A DNA stretch of 64,000 nucleotides from contig VZRR01010835.1 in assembly GCA_013398015.1 (NCBI GenBank), positions 44,688 through 108,687 of the forward strand, given 5' to 3'. Positions within the stretch are counted from its first letter, which is position 1. The number at the start of each line of letters is the position of its first letter. The position numbers were made by a program, and so were the translations under genes. The notes under the pieces are model-generated. The model was not told the origin of the DNA. It saw nothing but the letters and a program-made list of their open reading frames with translations, and did no database searches. Below, in pieces: positions 62,901 through 64,000 of the stretch. The DNA is from Oreocharis arfaki (lineage: Eukaryota > Chordata > Aves > Passeriformes > Paramythiidae).

Positions 62901-64000
62901 CAGTCTCCTCCACAGCAGCTCCAAGCAGCAGCCCCAGGCCTACACCTACAACCCTGAGGCCCAAGCCCTCTTCTCCTACAACCAGTGCTCCAAAGGAGTC
63001 TCCTGTAACAGAGTCCTCTGCACCCACCACAGCCAAAACCAGCACGCTGCCCCAGTCTGCTTCTTCTCACTCCTCAACAGTGTCCTCAACATGGCTCAGC
63101 TCCTCACAGCCTGGTAATTTTCCCAGTTGTCTTGCTCTGCTCAGCTTGCTCCTTCCTTCCTTACTTCCTGCCTAACTGTCTTCCTCCTTCCCTCCCTGCC
63201 GTAATCATTCCACCCAAGAACCATACAGTACTTGTGCATCTTTGGCTGCTTACCCCACCATTCCCACTGCCTTTGGCCAGCCTGGTTCCTGGAGCAGTCC
63301 TGGGCCTGTGCACTGGCTCTGCTTGGGATGGAGCTAATTCTTGTTCCCGGCAGGTTTCCTGGTACTGTTTTACATGTGGGTCCCAGCCAGTGCTGATGGC
63401 ACACAAGTGCTTTGGTGATTGCTCAGGAGTGCCAGCACAGCACCTGGGCCTCCTCTGTTTGTCCTGCCAGCCAGGGAGCGGGCACTGCGTGGTCACAAGG
63501 TCCATCAGGGACACAGCCAGCATGGCTGTCCCAAAACCAGTGGCCAAGGAGACACTGCATACCACAGAACATCATGCTGAGCTGTACAGTGGGGGTGGAT
63601 GGGGTGGGAGAGTTATTTCCAAGTAGCCAGTGGTGGGAAGTGGTAGAGTCACAGCCATCTCATTGATGAGTCTTGGTTTTTTCTTCCTTTAGTTCCTTTA
63701 CTTCTGAAAATTTCCTCCATCCACAAATGTGTGGCTGTTCTTGCTTTTCCCAGTTCTTACCCCATGCCTGAAGAGGGGGAGTGAGTTAGTGACTGCCAGA
63801 GTGGGCACTTCACATCCAGACAGGGTCATCCCATCCTCAGCTGGCAAACATGGGCCCTGCCTGAGTCTAAGAAAGACGAGGAAGCTAAGTGAATGAGCAA
63901 AATGTCTGATCTTCCTTTTTTCCTGGAAAAATTCAGTGCAATACCAGGCTGAATTTCTCACCCAACAATATAGCCCAAGGCTTATGCCCACCTCCTTGGC
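29974..64000 (+). CDS. MUC6: MUC6, secreted gel-forming mucin (35 exons seen, 3' end outside window)
   Basis: MUC6 is a secreted, disulphide-linked, gel-forming mucin of stomach glands; in birds it is also the beta subunit of egg-white ovomucin. Coding begins at the ATG at 30056. The 35 exons listed separately all have GT donors and AG acceptors and join without a frame break for 4,891 nt, about 1,630 residues. Domain order is signal peptide, VWD1-C8-TIL, VWD2-C8-TIL plus an extra TIL-like module, VWD3-C8, a Cys-rich module, then the Pro/Thr/Ser domain. Identity rests on close match to mammalian MUC6 throughout, for example CSTWGGGHFSTFD, CSLEGGSFVTTFD and YGEGHITTFDGQRFVFDGN. The Cys-rich module ending YNCSRDEYFDHEEERCMPC before the PTS favours MUC6 over MUC2, MUC5AC and MUC5B. 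No CysD domain is seen. VWD1 has CGMC (residues 191-194) and VWD3 CGLC (1016-1019); VWD2 lacks the first Cys. The start at 29974 is an estimated transcription start. The last exon found ends with an open donor at 63113, so the rest of the gene is missing. Confidence 0.95.
30056..30107 (+). CDS. MUC6: MUC6 exon 1, signal peptide
   Basis: Encodes MLPALVLLIFCSSLQSA, a compact hydrophobic secretion signal with a plausible cleavage after QSA. The start has A at -3. A second ATG seven bases upstream (30049) is in another frame and would be bypassed or act as a short upstream start. Donor is GTAAGT; exit phase 1. Intron 1 is 5,478 bp. Confidence 0.85.
33424..33783 (+). repeat. 180-bp tandem duplication, two copies, with an N at the junction
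   Basis: Bases 33424-33603 recur at 33604-33783 with exactly 180-bp spacing and only a few differences (for example CACACTCCC versus CACGCTCCC). The only ambiguous base noticed in the window, N at 33603, sits at the junction. This could be a real recent duplication or an assembly join. Confidence 0.9.
33541..33815 (+). repeat. Minisatellite of about 30 bp (AATAAATGCAGGTATCAAAATCCA-type unit)
   Basis: Units built around ATAAATGCAG-GT-TCAAAATCCA repeat at about 30-bp spacing: two in the first 180-bp copy, two in the second, then one more ending near 33813. The array is nested within and runs past the larger duplication. Confidence 0.75.
35586..35648 (+). CDS. MUC6: MUC6 exon 2, short N-terminal segment
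   Basis: Acceptor TTTCACAG, donor GTAAGT, phases 1-1. It continues the signal peptide as AFEGNYWSHIFLHKQKESLQR. Its place matches the poorly conserved linker before VWD1 in mammalian MUC6, so support is from frame and splice sites rather than homology. Intron 2 (2,237 bp) holds an inverted repeat at 36266-36307 and nothing else recognised. Confidence 0.7.
36266..36307 (+). repeat. Inverted repeat (hairpin), stem about 17 bp, loop 7 nt
   Basis: ATGGTAAACTAC is followed by ACTTCTG and then its exact reverse complement GTAGTTTACCAT. The arms extend outward (AGCTGA against CAGCT) with one unpaired base. Located in MUC6 intron 2; function unknown. Confidence 0.8.
37886..37939 (+). CDS. MUC6: MUC6 exon 3, short linker before VWD1
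   Basis: Acceptor TTGTTTTCCAG, donor GTAACA, phases 1-1, 54 nt. Encodes an acidic linker with the N-glycosylation sequon NRS. Since it is symmetric it could be skipped without breaking the frame. Support is from splice signals and phase only. Intron 3 is 996 bp with nothing recognised. Confidence 0.6.
38936..39176 (+). CDS. MUC6: MUC6 exon 4, start of VWD1
   Basis: Codes for the start of the first von Willebrand D domain, residues about 57-137: CSTWGGGHFSTFDKYQYDF, then GTCNYIFATVC. This is nearly identical to mammalian MUC6. Acceptor TTTTGTAG, donor GTAAGA, exit phase 2. Intron 4 is 608 bp, nothing seen. Confidence 0.93.
39785..39911 (+). CDS. MUC6: MUC6 exon 5, VWD1 continued
   Basis: Residues about 137-179, with IQLPYTSNGIQIAPYGRNIR and then VVMWNNDDYLM, the beta-strand core of VWD1. 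Acceptor TTATTACAG, donor GTTAGT, exit phase 0. Intron 5 (1,118 bp) has nothing recognised beyond a poly-T run near 40745. Confidence 0.92.
41030..41117 (+). CDS. MUC6: MUC6 exon 6, VWD1 CGMC motif
   Basis: Residues 180-209. KTCGMCGNYDGYELNEF carries the Cys-Gly-x-Cys motif typical of VWD domains that take part in disulphide-linked assembly, and the NYDG region that binds calcium in related domains. Acceptor TTTTAG, donor GTAAGA, phases 0-1. Intron 6 is 392 bp. Confidence 0.92.
41510..41619 (+). CDS. MUC6: MUC6 exon 7, end of VWD1
   Basis: Residues about 209-245, including FAALQKMDDPSEICLSEEIP, which matches the segment linking VWD1 to C8 in MUC6. Acceptor AATTTCCAG, donor GTAAGA, phases 1-0. 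Intron 7 (935 bp) shows nothing. Confidence 0.92.
42555..42762 (+). CDS. MUC6: MUC6 exon 8, first C8 domain
   Basis: Residues 246-315, a Cys-rich C8 module (IICSQLLNLVSPTCSVPKDGF, later TLSEYSRQCAMSHQMVFNWR). The SEYSRQC block is conserved with mammalian MUC6. Acceptor TATTTAG, donor GTAAGT, phases 0-1. Intron 8 is 797 bp, nothing seen. Confidence 0.93.
43560..43682 (+). CDS. MUC6: MUC6 exon 9, first TIL domain
   Basis: Residues about 315-356, a trypsin-inhibitor-like (TIL) Cys module: CSANQIYEECGSPCIKTC, then CSSHCTYGCFCPEG. Acceptor TTGTTGCAG, donor GTATCA, phases 1-1. Intron 9 is 651 bp. Confidence 0.93.
44334..44454 (+). CDS. MUC6: MUC6 exon 10, TIL end and linker to VWD2
   Basis: Residues about 356-396: GTVLDDISKNRTCVHISQCP, then CTLNGKTYAPGE, closing the TIL module. 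NRT is a sequon. Acceptor TTTGGCAG, donor GTGAGT, phases 1-2. Intron 10 is 314 bp. Confidence 0.92.
44769..44907 (+). CDS. MUC6: MUC6 exon 11, start of VWD2
   Basis: Residues about 396-442: CKCVMGQWNCKDLPCPG, then CSLEGGSFVTTFDSRPYRFH and GVCTYILMK, the opening of the second VWD domain. Acceptor TTCTGCAG, donor GTAATT, phases 2-0. Confidence 0.94.
45081..45185 (+). CDS. MUC6: MUC6 exon 12, VWD2
   Basis: Residues 443-477: SPSLPHNGTLMAVYEKTGYS, then HSETSLSAIIYQSTK. NGT is a sequon. Acceptor CCCTCCAG, donor GTAGGT, phases 0-0. Intron 12 is 328 bp. Confidence 0.93.
45514..45586 (+). CDS. MUC6: MUC6 exon 13, VWD2
   Basis: Residues 478-502: DKIVISQNDLLTDDDELKRL, then PYRS. Matches the MUC6 DKIVISQ segment. 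Acceptor TCTCCCAG, donor GTAAAA, phases 0-1. Confidence 0.92.
45850..45987 (+). CDS. MUC6: MUC6 exon 14, VWD2
   Basis: Residues about 502-548: GDITVFRQSSMYVQMHTNFG, then LELAVQTSPVFQAYVKVGSQ and FKGRTL. Acceptor TTCCTTCAG, donor GTAAGT, phases 1-1. Intron 14 (855 bp) shows nothing recognised. Confidence 0.93.
46843..47004 (+). CDS. MUC6: MUC6 exon 15, VWD2 GLCGN motif
   Basis: Residues about 548-602: GLCGNYNGDTTDDFMTSMDI, then EGTASLFVDSWRAGNCHPAL. The motif is LGLCGN, with no Cys two before the Gly-Leu-Cys, as in mammalian MUC6 VWD2. The acceptor ATGTTATCAG has a poor pyrimidine tract. Donor GTAAGT, phases 1-1. Intron 15 is 550 bp. Confidence 0.93.
47555..47649 (+). CDS. MUC6: MUC6 exon 16, second C8 domain
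   Basis: Residues about 602-633: KISAETHCSILTKKGTVFEK, then CHAVVNPIPFYK. Acceptor TTCATTAG, donor GTAAGA, phases 1-0. Intron 16 (645 bp) contains a CR1 fragment close to the next acceptor. Confidence 0.93.
48104..48265 (-). mobile_element. CR1 LINE 3'-end fragment in MUC6 intron 16
   Basis: CATAGAATCGTATTGGTTGG followed by AAAAGATCTTTGAGATCATT and GAGTCCAACC is the reverse complement of an avian CR1 3' end. It continues into ACCTCCAGGG-type CR1 sequence and fades near 48265, about 30 bp before exon 17. The right boundary is approximate. Confidence 0.85.
48295..48427 (+). CDS. MUC6: MUC6 exon 17, second C8 domain end
   Basis: Residues 634-678: RCVYQACNYEETFPYICSAL, then GSYARTCSSMGLVL and ENWRSSMDNC, a very strong match to MUC6. 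Acceptor GGGTTTCAG lies just past a CR1 insertion. Donor GTAAGT, phases 0-1. Intron 17 is 646 bp. Confidence 0.94.
49074..49323 (+). CDS. MUC6: MUC6 exon 18, second TIL domain
   Basis: Residues about 678-761: ITCTGNQTFSYNTQACDRTC, then CQCPKGMYLNHKNECVRKSH and YILPDQSTITGGITC. NQT is a sequon. Acceptor GTTTTATAG, donor GTAAGT, phases 1-2. Confidence 0.94.
49386..49984 (-). mobile_element. Solo endogenous retrovirus LTR in MUC6 intron 18
   Basis: About 600 bp with terminal TG and CA (TGTTGAGGGTTAAC at the left, CCAGTACA at the right) and internal blocks typical of a common avian LTR family. It is flanked by GTGTC (49381-49385) and GTCTC (49985-49989), a likely 5-bp target-site duplication with one change. 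There are no coding genes, so it is a solo LTR antisense to MUC6. The family resembles the element at 19380. The 5-bp duplication fits ERVL-type integration, but the exact family is not assigned. Confidence 0.82.
50448..50500 (+). CDS. MUC6: MUC6 exon 19, TIL end
   Basis: Residues about 761-779: CYCVNGRLSCTGKPQNPA, matching the HCINGRLSC segment of mammalian MUC6. Acceptor TCTCCCTAG after a long poly-T tract, donor GTATGG, phases 2-1. The following intron is only 123 bp. Confidence 0.9.
50624..50733 (+). CDS. MUC6: MUC6 exon 20, extra TIL-like module
   Basis: Residues about 779-815: SCKAPKKYISCSDSLENKYG, then AACAPTCQMLATGIEC. Acceptor TTTTTCCTAG, donor GTGAGT, phases 1-0. Intron 20 is 516 bp. 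Confidence 0.93.
51250..51401 (+). CDS. MUC6: MUC6 exon 21, TIL-like module continued
   Basis: Residues about 816-866: IPTKCESGCVCADGLYENLD, then GGCVPAEECPCEYGGLAYGR. Acceptor CTTGCCCAG, donor GTAAGA, phases 0-2. Intron 21 (769 bp) contains a short AT microsatellite near 51910. Confidence 0.93.
52171..52312 (+). CDS. MUC6: MUC6 exon 22, start of VWD3
   Basis: Residues about 866-913: STCNLYGEGHITTFDGQRFV, then FDGNCEYILAM, the opening of the third VWD domain. Acceptor CACTCCCAG, donor GTAACC, phases 2-0. Intron 22 is 460 bp. Confidence 0.94.
52773..52883 (+). CDS. MUC6: MUC6 exon 23, VWD3
   Basis: Residues 914-950: DGCSVNRPVSSFKIVTENVI, then CGKSGVTCSRSISIYLG. Acceptor TTTTTTTAG, donor GTAAGC, phases 0-0. 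Intron 23 is 368 bp. Confidence 0.93.
53252..53437 (+). CDS. MUC6: MUC6 exon 24, VWD3
   Basis: Residues 951-1012: NLTIILRDETFAVSGENPG, then IPGKYNMTLIWNKHMNFFIK. NLT and NMT are sequons. Acceptor TTTCTTCTAG, donor GTATTG, phases 0-0. Intron 24 is 431 bp. Confidence 0.93.
53869..54108 (+). CDS. MUC6: MUC6 exon 25, VWD3 CGLC motif and C8-3 start
   Basis: Residues 1013-1092: ERICGLCGNYNGNMKDDFET, then ELEFVNSWKENPLCGDVYFV and the start of C8. CGLC at 1016-1019 is the VWD Cys motif associated with interchain disulphide formation in this family. Acceptor GAATTTAG, donor GTAAGA, phases 0-0. Intron 25 is 429 bp. Confidence 0.94.
54538..54694 (+). CDS. MUC6: MUC6 exon 26, third C8 domain
   Basis: Residues 1093-1145: VNRMPYYEACVRDSCGCDIG, then GDCQCMCDAIAVYAMACLEK and GICIDWRTPEFC. 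Acceptor CCATGCAG, donor GTAAGT, phases 0-1. From here on every intron is phase 1. Intron 26 is 744 bp. Confidence 0.94.
55439..55582 (+). CDS. MUC6: MUC6 exon 27, Cys-rich module after C8-3
   Basis: Residues about 1145-1193: PVYCEYYNSHKGTGIDDAFS, then DKCTWHYRPCNCPNQNYKYV. The YC-x-(YF)YN...CTWHY-xPC pattern matches MUC6. Acceptor TTTTTTTAG, donor GTAATA, phases 1-1. Intron 27 is 520 bp. Confidence 0.93.
56103..56165 (+). CDS. MUC6: MUC6 exon 28, last Cys-rich exon before PTS
   Basis: Residues about 1193-1214: GCYNCSRDEYFDHEEERCMP, then C. Near-identical to the mammalian MUC6 segment before the mucin domain and a good diagnostic for this gene. NCS is a sequon. Acceptor TTTCTTCAG, donor GTAAGC, phases 1-1. 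Intron 28 is 879 bp. Confidence 0.93.
57045..57092 (+). CDS. MUC6: MUC6 exon 29, start of PTS mucin domain
   Basis: 48 nt encoding GQVNVTTALEPSSPST, the first Thr/Ser/Pro-rich residues (about 1214-1230). Acceptor TATGTAACAG, donor GTTAGT, phases 1-1. Identified by position, phase and composition. Confidence 0.82.
57248..57836 (+). mobile_element. CR1 LINE 3' portion in MUC6 intron 29
   Basis: About 590 bp in CR1 orientation, covering the end of the reverse-transcriptase ORF (GGGCTGCATCAAAAG, then TGTTCAGCCTAGGGAGGAGA), the 3' UTR and the terminal CTATGATTCTATGATG tail. It is 5' truncated like most CR1 copies and carries several changes and stops, so it is an inactive fossil in sense orientation to MUC6. 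Confidence 0.93.
58411..58590 (+). CDS. MUC6: MUC6 exon 30, PTS domain
   Basis: Residues about 1230-1290. About half the residues are Ser or Thr (STTSTLPTVPGTSSAITV, for example). There is no Cys and no obvious internal repeat. Acceptor TTTCTCTTAG, donor GTAGGT, phases 1-1. Intron 30 (1,095 bp) shows nothing recognisable. Confidence 0.9.
59686..59964 (+). CDS. MUC6: MUC6 exon 31, PTS domain
   Basis: Residues about 1290-1383, Thr/Ser/Pro-rich throughout (TTTITTPSITTSMKGSMATT, then STPSASSTAASTET). The acceptor CTTTACTCCAAAAG is weak, with AAG at the junction, so partial skipping is possible; being phase 1-1, skipping would keep the frame. Donor GTAAAT. Intron 31 is 631 bp. Confidence 0.87.
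60596..60637 (+). CDS. MUC6: MUC6 exon 32, short PTS exon
   Basis: 42 nt encoding ESEGTEATTLRYPE. Acceptor TACTTCACAG, donor GTAAGT, phases 1-1. Support is from splice sites, phase and position; the sequence is less mucin-like than its neighbours. Intron 32 is 388 bp. Confidence 0.65.
61026..61259 (+). CDS. MUC6: MUC6 exon 33, PTS domain
   Basis: Residues about 1397-1475: TQATRATLTSSTSVPRETSP, then TFPSSSSLPVTSASSASSLS. Acceptor CTCTCTGTAG, donor GTAAGG, phases 1-1. No tandem repeat. Intron 33 (689 bp) holds a possible extra exon at 61523. Confidence 0.88.
61949..61996 (+). CDS. MUC6: MUC6 exon 34, short PTS exon
   Basis: 48 nt encoding AREPTRAKTPTTKVVT. Acceptor TTCTTTGTAG, donor GTGAGT, phases 1-1. 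Basic and Thr-rich. Identified from splice signals, phase and composition. Confidence 0.75.
62267..62752 (+). repeat. Tandem duplication of about 243 bp spanning the exon 35 acceptor
   Basis: 62267-62509 recurs at 62510-62752 with a handful of substitutions and one A-run length change. Each copy holds a poly-A/T tract, the acceptor TTTTTTCCTGGCAG and the first 56 or so bases of exon 35. Only the second copy runs into the full exon; the first stops at the duplication junction. Confidence 0.93.
62450..62520 (+). pseudogene. Decoy copy of the exon 35 start, ending in a stop
   Basis: After the duplicated acceptor at 62449, the first copy reads AFTHEQSTLPHIEPPLTTHK and then hits TAA at 62518-62520 because the duplication junction replaces the rest of the exon. 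I see no donor. If this acceptor were chosen, the MUC6 message would end early; if not, it is silent intron sequence. Confidence 0.75.
62694..63113 (+). CDS. MUC6: MUC6 exon 35, PTS domain (last exon seen)
   Basis: Residues about 1491-1631, dense Ser/Thr/Pro: TTATTSISSTSRTSVSTEVP, later SSPPAPSSPLSTRLPSTATA. It is much richer in GC than the upstream exons. Acceptor TTTCCTGGCAG, donor GTAATT, phases 1-1, so the gene must continue. No confident exon was found between 63114 and the window edge. Confidence 0.9.
63114..64000 (+). other. MUC6 intron 35, incomplete
   Basis: GC-richer intronic DNA. An AG followed by an open frame at 63693 was examined and rejected because the frame is not Ser/Thr-rich and stops near 63784. 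Nothing else recognised. Confidence 0.6.

Noticed and set aside
62235..63045. Long minus-strand frames opposite exon 35
   Set aside because: Shadows of the Ser/Thr/Pro-rich plus-strand exon and of the duplicated segment.
63693..63784. Possible next MUC6 exon after exon 35
   Set aside because: The frame after the AG is not Ser/Thr-rich, is unlike any mucin C-terminal domain and stops within 92 bp.
1..64000. tRNA, rRNA, CRISPR or bacterial operon features
   Set aside because: None seen; the window is vertebrate genomic DNA.

Overview
The window is from a bird genome. It contains CR1 LINE fragments, including one copy of roughly 590 bp ending in the typical ATTCTATG-type tail, and avian-type endogenous retrovirus LTRs. 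It also holds the first 35 coding exons of a large vertebrate gene with canonical GT-AG introns. Nothing in it looks bacterial, and most short open frames are chance.

Layout: positions 1 to about 29,900 hold no gene I can support. This stretch is AT-rich intergenic DNA with scattered repeats: a CR1 scrap near 3,100, a minus-strand CR1 ORF1/ORF2 remnant at about 10,050-10,830, a CR1 piece abutting a truncated LTR at 13,985-14,302, and a solo LTR at 19,380-20,000. It also has two CpG-rich patches (about 4,625-5,060 and 15,900-16,760) and two short coding-like stretches I cannot identify.

From about 29,940 to beyond the right edge lies one plus-strand gene, gel-forming mucin MUC6 (the gastric mucin; in birds its product is also the beta subunit of egg-white ovomucin). 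A TATA box at 29,943 precedes a signal-peptide exon with its ATG at 30,056. Two short exons follow, then VWD1-C8-TIL, VWD2-C8-TIL with a further TIL-like module, VWD3-C8, a Cys-rich MUC6-type module, and the start of the Pro/Thr/Ser (PTS) mucin domain. The 35 exons chain in frame for 4,891 coding nucleotides (about 1,630 residues). The last one found ends at 63,113 with an open phase-1 donor, so the rest of the PTS region and the C-terminal end lie outside the window.

In mammals MUC6 is head-to-head with MUC2, which suggests (inference only) that the empty left half is the MUC6-MUC2 intergenic interval with the promoter at its right end. The most unusual items are the PTS domain cut into many small exons that are all phase 1-1, a recent tandem duplication of about 243 bp that copies the start of exon 35 with its acceptor and leaves a stop-containing decoy, a 180-bp tandem duplication with an N at its junction in intron 1, and transposable elements close to MUC6 splice sites.
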